Assembly (NCBI GenBank): GCA_030152675.1
Contig: JASLIY010000133.1
Span: 1 to 8,836 of the forward strand
From: Acinetobacter sp.
GTDB lineage: Bacteria; Pseudomonadota; Gammaproteobacteria; Pseudomonadales; Moraxellaceae
Length of the DNA stretch: 8,836 nt
Reading direction: 5' to 3'
In this document: in pieces, positions 1-6,442 of the stretch
How positions within the stretch are numbered: the first letter of the stretch is position 1
Layout: each line of letters starts with the position of its first letter
The notes under the pieces: model-generated
What the model saw: only the letters and a program-made list of their open reading frames with translations
Told to the model about the DNA's origin: nothing
Databases searched by the model: none
Translations under genes and position numbers: made by a program

Positions 1-201
1 GGTAATTGGGCGGTAGATAAACCACATTTTGACGCGCGCAAAGTTTGCAAAAGACGCTGTCTCCTACGTCAGGACGTAAAAAATAATTGTGTCAATCATA
101 TCTCTATCACAATCAAAGGGCAATTTGATTCTCTCGATTTAGGCTTTAATTTTTTGGAATTGAACCATTTTTTGAATAGCCCAATCCTCACAGTGCTTTA
201 A
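1..201 (+). CDS. Possible C-terminal part of an unidentified protein (5' end outside window)
   Basis: Reading frame 1 is open from the first base to a TAA at 199-201, giving 66 residues with no start inside the window. It would end 11 bases before the stop codon of the oppositely oriented comEA, a tidy tail-to-tail layout. The peptide is basic and Cys-containing in its first half (C16, C20, C29) and ends in a hydrophobic stretch rich in Leu and Phe. I do not recognise it. An open frame of this length can arise by chance in moderately AT-rich DNA. The opposite strand also carries promoter-like and start-like sequence here, so coding on + is only a possibility. Confidence 0.28.
   Translation, partial: GNWAVDKPHFDARKVCKRRCLLRQDVKNNCVNHISITIKGQFDSLDLGFNFLELNHFLNSPILTVL
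65..78. promoter_or_regulatory. 14-bp palindrome, possible operator
   Basis: TACGTC-AG-GACGTA is a perfect inverted repeat with 6-base arms and a 2-base centre. It lies just downstream of a promoter-like pair on the minus strand: -35-like TTGCCC at 123-118 and -10-like TATGAT at 100-95, with a 17-base spacer. That would fire leftward out of the window. Size and placement would suit a dimeric repressor, but no regulator is seen here and the element may be chance. Confidence 0.25.
95..123 (-). promoter_or_regulatory. Weak promoter candidate pointing left
   Basis: On the minus strand, TTGCCC (123-118) and TATGAT (100-95) are 17 bases apart, matching sigma-70 consensus at about 4 of 6 and 5 of 6 positions. 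Any gene served would start near or beyond the left edge. Possible minus-strand starts are an ATG at 27-25, or a TTG about 10 bases after an AGGAG. Position by eye only. Confidence 0.22.
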
Positions 202-212
202 ATTAACCCGCA

Positions 213-677
213 TTACAAACTCAGCTGATCACGATTCTTTTCAAACAAAATATCACCAATCCCTTTGACATTTTTCAGTGCTTCAATCGATTGAAATGGG
301 CCATGTTGTTGTCGATACTGCAAAATCGCTTGGGCTTTTTTCGCACCAACCCCCTTTAACTGCTGTAATTGTTCAAGATTGGCACTATTCAAATGCACCT
401 GAACCGCGGCCACCTGCTGTACTGGCTGTGAAACTCCAGATCGTGAAGCGCCTGACTGAGGTGTTAAAGAAGAACTTTGAGGAACTACATCGCGATGACT
501 TTGCTGCAGACGTCGGTCTTGTTCCTCCTGTGCGGCTTTCCATGCCTGATAGTCTCGATCAAAGTTGTCTGGCGGTGCTGCTAATAACGACGAACTCAGC
601 AATAGAACCGCCCAACAGGTACTTTGCAGCACTTGGGTTTTAACGCGCTTACCTATACTCATTTGCTCAATATCCAT
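213..677 (-). CDS. comEA: ComEA-family helix-hairpin-helix DNA-binding protein, exported
   Basis: This is a 154-residue ComEA-type protein. In Gram-negative competent bacteria, ComEA binds incoming double-stranded DNA in the periplasm and helps pull it through the outer membrane. Residues about 7-34 look like a Sec signal peptide: basic GKRVK, then a hydrophobic run, then a small-residue cleavage region near LLAAPP. A polar linker rich in Gln and Ser (about 36-92) follows. The C-terminal 60 residues carry two helix-hairpin-helix motifs: VHLNSAN...LKGVGAKKAQAI (94-119) and a second containing NVKGIG (136-141), ending at residue 154. This order is the standard ComEA domain. The start is uncertain. 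ATG at 677 has no clear Shine-Dalgarno. ATG at 662 (residue 6) has only a too-close GAG but gives a cleaner signal peptide with no acidic residues. The gene lies 133 bases downstream of mazG on the same strand, and I see no convincing promoter in that gap. The family call is firm; a role in transformation is inferred from the family. Confidence 0.9.
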   Translation of the reverse strand: MDIEQMSIGKRVKTQVLQSTCWAVLLLSSSLLAAPPDNFDRDYQAWKAAQEEQDRRLQQSHRDVVPQSSSLTPQSGASRSGVSQPVQQVAAVQVHLNSANLEQLQQLKGVGAKKAQAILQYRQQHGPFQSIEALKNVKGIGDILFEKNRDQLSL

Positions 678-810
678 GTTTTGATGGGAGTTGCGGTCGT
701 GGTTCAGGCTGAGAGTAGAGCGAGGTCTGCTTTTCTGCTTTCTGATCGCAATCCAAGCAAGACCATCTATCCAATGTGCTATGCGTGTTTTTTACTATGC
801 GTTTTGATCG

Positions 811-1668
811 TTATTGTTCTGATGCTGCTTGCGATTTGGCCTGTTGCTTTGCCTGTTTCCAAAACATATCCATTTGCGCCAAGCTCATGCTTTCAATCTG
901 CAGCTTATGCTGTCGGGCTTGGTCTTCGATATAAGCAAAACGATATTTAAATTTATTGATGGTACTGCGCAGCGCAGTCTCACTACACAAGTTAAGTTTA
1001 CGACCGACGTTAACCAATGAGAATAGACAGTCACCCAACTCATCCAGCATCTCGTCGGATTGCTGTGCCTCACAGGCCTGTTTCAACTCGGCCAGCTCTT
1101 CTTCGAGTTTCACAAAAGCATCGGCGGCATTGGCAAAGTCAAAACCTACTTCAGTGGCGGTGTGCTGTAAGGCCTCAGCCTGTTGCAGTGCCGGACCGGC
1201 TTTGACCTGATCAAGGCGTGATCTGACTGCAAAGGTTGCTGCTTCAGCGTGAGAGGTAGCTTGCTCTGCGGATGCGACGGATAATTTCGCCAGTTTTTCT
1301 TGCTCTTTTTCTTGCTCTTTAATCTTTTGCCACAATGCAGCGACTTGGGTTGCATCTAAATCCGCATACTGCTCAGCTTGAAAGACATGTGGATGACGGC
1401 GAATTAACTTCTGCGCCAGTGTGTCCATCACATCATAAAAGTCAAAATCCCCTTGCTCTGCATACATCTGCGATTGGAAAATCACCTGTAATAACAAATC
1501 CCCCAGCTCTTCACGGATATGCTGAACCTGCCCTGATTGCACTGCCTCCTCAACCTCATAGGCTTCTTCGATCGCATAGCGCGTTAATGATGCTGGGGTC
1601 TGAGCGCGATCCCACGGACATTTTTCACGTAATTGCTGCATGATATCGAGAAGTTGCTCTAGTTGCAT
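811..1668 (-). CDS. mazG: Nucleoside triphosphate pyrophosphohydrolase MazG
   Basis: MazG hydrolyses NTPs and dNTPs to monophosphates and pyrophosphate in the cytosol; in E. coli it has been tied to the ppGpp response. The 285-residue protein has two tandem MazG domains. The first opens with a CPWD motif (17-20) and has the metal-binding EExxE...ExxD pattern at E34/E35/E38 and E54/D57, followed by RRHPHVF (90-96). The second has E190/E191/E194 and E210/D213, then a C-terminal helix pair ending in FWKQAKQ. Between them is a stretch of about 35 residues (115-150) rich in Ala, Gln and Glu that I do not recall in the 263-residue E. coli protein. I chose the ATG at 1668 because AAAGGA (1682-1677) sits 8 bases upstream and the protein then begins like known MazG. 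A longer frame reaching back to 1845 would add 59 unrelated residues and overlap the divergent gene. relA lies nearby but is separated by an SDR gene, so the two are not cotranscribed here. Confidence 0.95.
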   Translation of the reverse strand: MQLEQLLDIMQQLREKCPWDRAQTPASLTRYAIEEAYEVEEAVQSGQVQHIREELGDLLLQVIFQSQMYAEQGDFDFYDVMDTLAQKLIRRHPHVFQAEQYADLDATQVAALWQKIKEQEKEQEKLAKLSVASAEQATSHAEAATFAVRSRLDQVKAGPALQQAEALQHTATEVGFDFANAADAFVKLEEELAELKQACEAQQSDEMLDELGDCLFSLVNVGRKLNLCSETALRSTINKFKYRFAYIEDQARQHKLQIESMSLAQMDMFWKQAKQQAKSQAASEQ

Positions 1669-1732
1669 AAGATCGGTCCTTTGCTTAAAACAGGTAACAG
1701 ATAAAAATGAATGGCTTGCCAGCACTGATGAA

Positions 1733-1762
1733 ATTCTATTCAATGAATCAAACGCAACACAA
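1733..1762 (-). promoter_or_regulatory. Candidate mazG promoter
   Basis: On the minus strand, TTGTGT (1762-1757) and TAGAAT (1738-1733) are 18 bases apart; the -10 matches consensus at 5 of 6 positions and the -35 is weak. A transcript would start near 1726 and leave a leader of about 58 bases before the mazG ATG. An 11-base palindrome, ATTCAATGAAT (1738-1748), overlaps it. This is the only gap between mazG and the divergent SDR gene, so both promoters should be within 1669-1804. I see no comparably good + strand promoter. Confidence 0.35.
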
Positions 1763-1787
1763 ATCAAAAACCAATAAAATTCAACGC

Positions 1788-1793
1788 AAGGAG
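1788..1793 (+). promoter_or_regulatory. Shine-Dalgarno of the SDR gene
   Basis: AAGGAG lies 11 bases before the ATG at 1805. The spacing is slightly long, but no other start candidate is near, which fixes this start. Confidence 0.7.
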
Positions 1794-1804
1794 CAAATAT
1801 ACAC

Positions 1805-2581
1805 ATGAGTCCAAGCATTTTCATTAGCGGTGCAGCCCAAGGCATTGGTGCTGCAATCGCCCGTTTATTCTACCAACACGGTTATCGGGTCGGTATTTAC
1901 GATATTGATTTTCCTCGCGCTCAAGCACTGGCCGAACAACTCGGTGATCGTGCCTTGGCAGGCACACTCGACGTGCGCGATTATAGCCAGTGGCAAAGCG
2001 CATTGGCCACGTTTTGCGAATGGGCTGGCGAACTGAATGTCTTGGTCAACAATGCTGGGATTTTATATTCAGGTGACTTCGAAAACACGGCGATTGAACA
2101 ACACCAGCGAACCATGCGGATCAATGTCGAGGGGGTGATGAATGGCTGTCATGCTGCCTTAGCTTGGTTGATACAGAGTCGGCATGCCCGCGTGATCAAT
2201 CTATCCTCCGCCTCTGCTATCTATGGTCAGGCCGACTTGGTCTCTTATTCCGCCAGTAAATTTGCCGTGCGCGGCTTGACCGAAGCGCTGGATATTGAGT
2301 GGCAGAAACATGGCATCCGTGTATTTGATGTGATGCCCTTATTTGTGAAAACCGCCATGATCAAAGACATGCATGCAGCAACGATTGAAAACATGGGCGT
2401 TAATCTCAGTGCAGAAGATGTTGCTTTACAGGTTTTCGCACTGGCACAGCAAAAACCGCATCTATTTAGCGCCACGCATCGTCCGGTGGGGCTGAAAACT
2501 CGGCTCCTCTATCGACTATCAGGGATCAGCCCGCAATTCCTCAATCGTTGGAGCAATCTGTACTTAAGCCGAAAAAAGTAA
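1805..2581 (+). CDS. Classical short-chain dehydrogenase/reductase (SDR), substrate unknown
   Basis: This is a 258-residue NAD(P)-dependent oxidoreductase of the classical SDR family, with a single Rossmann domain and probably cytosolic. The cofactor-binding glycine motif is S8-G-A-A-Q-G-I-G15. An acidic residue at the end of the second strand (D33, in GIYDID) suggests NAD over NADP. The NNAG motif is at 82-85. The catalytic set is complete: N107, S135, Y148 and K152 (YSASK). The usual P-G after strand six reads P178-L179 (MPLFVKT), so the Gly is replaced. The C-terminal 25-30 residues are basic and aromatic (LLYRLSG, NRWSNLYLSRKK), which could contact a membrane or a lipid-like substrate; this is only inference. 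The gene is transcribed away from mazG and toward relA, and a terminator hairpin follows its stop by about 10 bases. Sequence alone does not reveal the substrate. Confidence 0.9.
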   Translation: MSPSIFISGAAQGIGAAIARLFYQHGYRVGIYDIDFPRAQALAEQLGDRALAGTLDVRDYSQWQSALATFCEWAGELNVLVNNAGILYSGDFENTAIEQHQRTMRINVEGVMNGCHAALAWLIQSRHARVINLSSASAIYGQADLVSYSASKFAVRGLTEALDIEWQKHGIRVFDVMPLFVKTAMIKDMHAATIENMGVNLSAEDVALQVFALAQQKPHLFSATHRPVGLKTRLLYRLSGISPQFLNRWSNLYLSRKK

Positions 2582-2591
2582 TTCACATGCT

Positions 2592-2628
2592 AAAAAACCA
2601 AAAGCCTGCTTGCAGGCTTTTGGTTTTT
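2592..2628. terminator. Bidirectional intrinsic terminator between SDR gene and relA
   Basis: CCAAAAGCCTGC (2598-2609) pairs perfectly with GCAGGCTTTTGG (2612-2623), closing on a CTTG tetraloop. A-tract 2592-2597 precedes it and T-tract 2624-2628 follows, so the hairpin has a U-run on whichever strand is transcribed. It sits 10 bases after the SDR stop and 22 bases after the relA stop, serving both convergent genes. Confidence 0.93.
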
Positions 2629-2650
2629 ATCGAAGTATTTATTGGGTGGA

Positions 2651-4957
2651 CTAGTTGCCTTGCACCAAGCGACGCGCGCTGATAATCCCCGGCTGCTGCT
2701 CTAAGCGCGCCAATAAACGCGACAACTGAGCTAAGCCTTTGACCTCGATCAACAATTTCATATTGGCAATCCCATCAGTTTCCGAGATGGTATTGACCTG
2801 ACGAATATTGATTTGATCCGAGAAGATCACTTGAGTCAGATCTTTGAGTAAACCACGGCGATCATAGGCTTCGACCACGATCTGCACACTCTGGCCACGG
2901 GTCGGTTGCATTTCCCAGTCGGCCTCAACCGCACGTTCGGGTTCATTGCCAATCATGCGAATATAGTCTGGACACACCACTTTATGGATACTGACGCCGC
3001 GATTGAGCGTGATATATCCCGCAATAGACTCACCGTGTACTGGCTGACAACACTGCGCCACATGGAGCTCAACGTTATCTAAGCCATCAATCAAAATACC
3101 ATGTGCCGATAAAGTATGGCTGGCTCTTGGATTCAAGGTCGGTTTAAGCACCAGCTCAGGTTCATCCTGATCGAGATGCATATGCCGATTGACCTGATTC
3201 ATCAAGGCATGCAGGCTAATATCACCACTGACCAAGGCCACCAAAATATCTTCACCGCTTTTGACATTGAAATGGGTGCAGTAATCACTCAAATCGATGC
3301 TTTTCGGGTGAATGGCCAACCGAGACAGTTCTTTATTTAAAATTTCACGCCCAACATCCAGGTTTTGACTGCGATCTTGCTGTCTAAACCAATGTCTTAA
3401 CTTGTCACGGGCACGTGAAGTTTTGATATAACCCAAAGAGTTGACCAACCAATCCCGATTCGGTACACGGTCTTTTTTGGTCAGGATCTCCACTTGCTCA
3501 CCGGTCTTTAAGGCATAAGTCAGTGGCACATAGCGCTGATTGACCCGAGCCGCATAGCATTTGTTGCCCACTTCGGTATGCACATGATATGCAAAGTCCA
3601 GTACGGTCGAACCACGCGGCAGCTCTTTGATATCGCCATCACGACTAAAGACATAGATCTTCTCAAAGCCTTCAAAGTCTTGTAAGCGATCAAATTCCTC
3701 CGTCTCATCCTCATTGGGATGCGCACTGCTTTCATTGCGTTCCTGATAGTTTTCCAACACTGAACGCAATGAATGTAAGCGATGATTGAAAGAGTAATCC
3801 GTCGACTTAGCACCTTCTTTATAATTGAAGTGCGAACAGACCCCGAGCTCTGCCTCTTCGTGCATTTCTTGGGTACGGATTTGAATTTCAAGCGATTTGC
3901 TTTCAGCAATCACCGCAGTATGCAGCGAGCGATAACCATTGGGCTTAGGATTGGTAATATAGTCATCAAACTGATTGGGAATATGGCGCCAAATTTGATG
4001 TGCAATCCCCAAAGCGTGGTAACACTCAGGTACGGTCTTCACCAACACCCGTACCGCACGAATATCATATAACTGGTCAAAGCTGAGGTTTTTACTCTTC
4101 ATCTTGCGATAAATAGAGTAAATGTGTTTCACACGACCACTGATCTCAGCTTCAATCCCCAACGCCGACAACTCTGCTCTCAGTTTTTCTACCACAAACT
4201 GAATGTACTGCTCGCGCTCTAATCGTTTCTCGTTGAGCAAGGAAGCAATTTCTTTATAGCGTTCAGGTGCCAAAAAGCGAAAAGCCAAATCTTCGAGTTC
4301 CCACTTGAGCTGGGCGATCCCGAGACGATGTGCCAAAGGCGAATAAATGGTTAAAATTTCTCGAGCAACACGCTCTTGACGTTCTTTGGGTGAGTTGGCC
4401 AGTTCACGTAAGGTAAAGGTTCGTTCTGCCAACTTGATCAGCACAACACGCACATCTTCGGTGACAGAAATCAGCATCTTGTAGATGCCAGACAAATGTT
4501 CACGTTGGTTATTATTAAAATGATCTTCTAAGCGTTTATTTTTTTCAATCAGCTCAGACAGTTTCCCCATCGCCAGCGTGCCTTTGACCAAGTTAAAGAC
4601 GTTATCGCCAAACTTGCGCTTGATTTCCTCAAGCGTGGTCAACTCTTCCCGCACACTGCGATACAACAACGCTGCAGACAAGGTATCTTCATCGACGTGT
4701 AAATGCGCGAGGATATCCGCCATGCCCAAACCGGTCGCAAAGGTATTGTTACGATAACGACCTGAGAACTTAAGCTCTTTATCGAGCACCAATTGCGCAA
4801 CAGCAGCCAACTGATCTAACTCAACACCGCCTAAAATCTTACTCACGCGATCAAGCCAAGAAACCAATCCTTGTTGCGCCTCTTCGGCATGCTCTACAGA
4901 CGTTTCCTCTGCCAACTCACTGAGTCTTGCAGGTAAAAGCTCACGTACTGTGACCAT
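2651..4957 (-). CDS. relA: GTP/GDP pyrophosphokinase RelA, (p)ppGpp synthetase I
   Basis: RelA is the ribosome-associated enzyme that transfers pyrophosphate from ATP to GDP or GTP when uncharged tRNA enters the A site. The 768-residue protein has the full long-RSH layout. A pseudo-hydrolase domain (about 60-200) has Y99-R100 where active hydrolases carry His-Asp, so it should not degrade ppGpp. The synthetase domain (about 245-380) has GRxKxxYSIYxKM (274-286), D298, NPKPNGYRSLHT (336-347), E358 and H366. A TGS domain (about 432-495) begins EKIYVFSRDGDI. The Cys domain has C636-C637, H658 and C662. An ACT domain follows (about 690-765). The sequence matches RelA rather than SpoT throughout. 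The motif usually given as ExDD in RelA reads Q329-F-D-D332 here. The ATG at 4957 has AAAGGAG (4970-4964) 6 bases upstream. The gap to rlmD is 40 bases with no terminator, so it is likely the last gene of the cysM-relA unit. Confidence 0.97.
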   Translation of the reverse strand: MVTVRELLPARLSELAEETSVEHAEEAQQGLVSWLDRVSKILGGVELDQLAAVAQLVLDKELKFSGRYRNNTFATGLGMADILAHLHVDEDTLSAALLYRSVREELTTLEEIKRKFGDNVFNLVKGTLAMGKLSELIEKNKRLEDHFNNNQREHLSGIYKMLISVTEDVRVVLIKLAERTFTLRELANSPKERQERVAREILTIYSPLAHRLGIAQLKWELEDLAFRFLAPERYKEIASLLNEKRLEREQYIQFVVEKLRAELSALGIEAEISGRVKHIYSIYRKMKSKNLSFDQLYDIRAVRVLVKTVPECYHALGIAHQIWRHIPNQFDDYITNPKPNGYRSLHTAVIAESKSLEIQIRTQEMHEEAELGVCSHFNYKEGAKSTDYSFNHRLHSLRSVLENYQERNESSAHPNEDETEEFDRLQDFEGFEKIYVFSRDGDIKELPRGSTVLDFAYHVHTEVGNKCYAARVNQRYVPLTYALKTGEQVEILTKKDRVPNRDWLVNSLGYIKTSRARDKLRHWFRQQDRSQNLDVGREILNKELSRLAIHPKSIDLSDYCTHFNVKSGEDILVALVSGDISLHALMNQVNRHMHLDQDEPELVLKPTLNPRASHTLSAHGILIDGLDNVELHVAQCCQPVHGESIAGYITLNRGVSIHKVVCPDYIRMIGNEPERAVEADWEMQPTRGQSVQIVVEAYDRRGLLKDLTQVIFSDQINIRQVNTISETDGIANMKLLIEVKGLAQLSRLLARLEQQPGIISARRLVQGN

Positions 4958-4997
4958 ACCCTTCTCCTTTCAACCACATCTTCATTTCGCTCTCCAT

Positions 4998-6410
4998 TTA
5001 ATCGTTGAGCGTTTGATTTTTTTCAAATAAAGCAATGGATTCCACATGTCCGGTATGAGTAAACATGTCAATCACGCCTGCTTTTTTCAGCACATAACCC
5101 TGTTTGGCCAAAATACCCGCATCTCGCGCCAAAGTTGCAGGATTACACGACACGTACACGATTCTTTTTGCACCAAAATTAGGCAGATAGTGCATCACAA
5201 GCTCGGCACCTGCACGCGGCGTGTCTATTAATAATGCATCAAAGCCTTGATTTGCCCAAGTTTTTTGTGAAAAGTCTTTTGTTAAATCTTGTGAATAGAA
5301 TGTAACATTGCCAATATGATTTTTCTGTGCATTTTCTGTACCTCTTTGCACCATCATTGGACTGCCCTCAACTGCGACGACTTGGCCTTGCATACCGACA
5401 CGGCGTGCCATCGGCAGTGAGAAGTTCCCCAATCCACAAAATAAATCTAAAACACGCTCTCCCGCTTTTAGATCCAGCAATTCACATGCCAAGCTGACCA
5501 TCTTCTCATTCACGGCCGCATTGACTTGGATAAAGTCCGTCGGATGAAAACTAAAGGTCAGGTCATCTTCAACAAAGTGATAGTGCAATTCGCTTGCAGC
5601 ATCAGGCTGATCAATGCGTTGGATTTGATCCGTCCCTGCAGCCTGCAGATACAACTGCCACTGCTGATGCTGTGCAAACTGAACTAAACGTTGCCGATCT
5701 TCAGCACCGATCTTGGCCGTCAGACGCAGTAACATCGCAATCTCTTGACCGCCTTTGACCAATTCAATATGCCCAATCTCTGCGCGGGCGTTTAAGCTGC
5801 ACAGCAAATCATACACCTTGGGTAAGGCCGCATCGAGCTGTTGGTCTAATACCTTACAACTTTGGATAGGACTCAACTTATTCGTCTGAGCCTCACGAAA
5901 ACCCATCACCAACTTGTTATGTTTGGCAAAATAACGCACGCCAATTCGCGCCTTGTGACGATAGTCAGTACGCGTAGAGCGAAGCGCGGGCAACCACTGT
6001 TCAGGGCTGATCCCAGCAAAATGATCCAAGTGTGACTGCAGCATCTCTTGTTTTAAGCGAATCTGCTCATCAGGATGAATATGCTGCATGCTACATCCAC
6101 CACACTGAGTAAAGTGCGGACAAATCGGTGTGATACGCTGAGGGCTGGCCTCACTCAGTAATTCGACACAATAAGCCTGCTCAAACTTACTGCTTTGATG
6201 GCTCAATTGCGCTCGCACAGTCTCACCCGGCAAAGCATAAGCGATAAATACCTTTTTGCCTTGTTTTTCAATTGGATGTTGTGGGTCAGTCGTATAATGT
6301 GCAATGCCGCGGCCTTCATGAGAAAGGCGTTCGACATGAAAGTCATAGCACGGCAATGCCGGTGCCTTGACGTGGGATTTAAGGCCTTGGGGTTTAAAGC
6401 GACGTTTCAA
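4998..6410 (-). CDS. rlmD: 23S rRNA (uracil-1939-C5)-methyltransferase RlmD
   Basis: RlmD (RumA) uses S-adenosylmethionine to methylate C5 of U1939 in 23S rRNA. This 470-residue protein has an N-terminal TRAM-like RNA-binding domain (about 20-85, with HEGRGIAH). A 4Fe-4S cluster set follows: C97, C103, C106 (CxxxxxCGGC) and C185. The Rossmann methyltransferase domain has FIQVN (293-297), the SAM loop [11 protein letters not shown] (321-331) and DTPRAGA (396-402). The nucleophile is C422 in [10 protein letters not shown], and E457 in GHVESIA is the likely general base. This set is diagnostic of the RlmCD/TrmA superfamily, and the four cluster cysteines favour RlmD. The start is unusual: TTG at 6410, with an in-frame TAA two codons upstream. 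The only SD-like sequence is a GGG 7 bases before it, so initiation may be weak. The next in-frame Met is residue 123, too late. The gene follows the exonuclease stop by 32 bases. Confidence 0.94.
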   Translation of the reverse strand: MKRRFKPQGLKSHVKAPALPCYDFHVERLSHEGRGIAHYTTDPQHPIEKQGKKVFIAYALPGETVRAQLSHQSSKFEQAYCVELLSEASPQRITPICPHFTQCGGCSMQHIHPDEQIRLKQEMLQSHLDHFAGISPEQWLPALRSTRTDYRHKARIGVRYFAKHNKLVMGFREAQTNKLSPIQSCKVLDQQLDAALPKVYDLLCSLNARAEIGHIELVKGGQEIAMLLRLTAKIGAEDRQRLVQFAQHQQWQLYLQAAGTDQIQRIDQPDAASELHYHFVEDDLTFSFHPTDFIQVNAAVNEKMVSLACELLDLKAGERVLDLFCGLGNFSLPMARRVGMQGQVVAVEGSPMMVQRGTENAQKNHIGNVTFYSQDLTKDFSQKTWANQGFDALLIDTPRAGAELVMHYLPNFGAKRIVYVSCNPATLARDAGILAKQGYVLKKAGVIDMFTHTGHVESIALFEKNQTLND

Positions 6411-6442
6411 AATTTAACCCAATTATTGAATGTTTATAAAGT

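Noticed and set aside
278..643. Open frame on + strand of 121 codons.
   Set aside because: It lies antisense within comEA, whose signal peptide and helix-hairpin-helix domain are clear; no ribosome site or recognisable protein.
624..950. Open frame on + strand with a hydrophobic, membrane-like stretch.
   Set aside because: It overlaps the comEA start and the mazG 3' end in antisense. The hydrophobic run comes largely from the complement of Gln/Ala/Lys-rich MazG codons and the gap, and no Shine-Dalgarno is seen.
1669..1845. N-terminal extension of MazG by 59 residues.
   Set aside because: It crosses the divergent SDR start, resembles no MazG, and a good ribosome site supports ATG 1668.
3520..3909. 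129-codon minus-strand open frame inside relA.
   Set aside because: It is a frame-shifted shadow of the strongly conserved RelA synthetase/TGS coding region.
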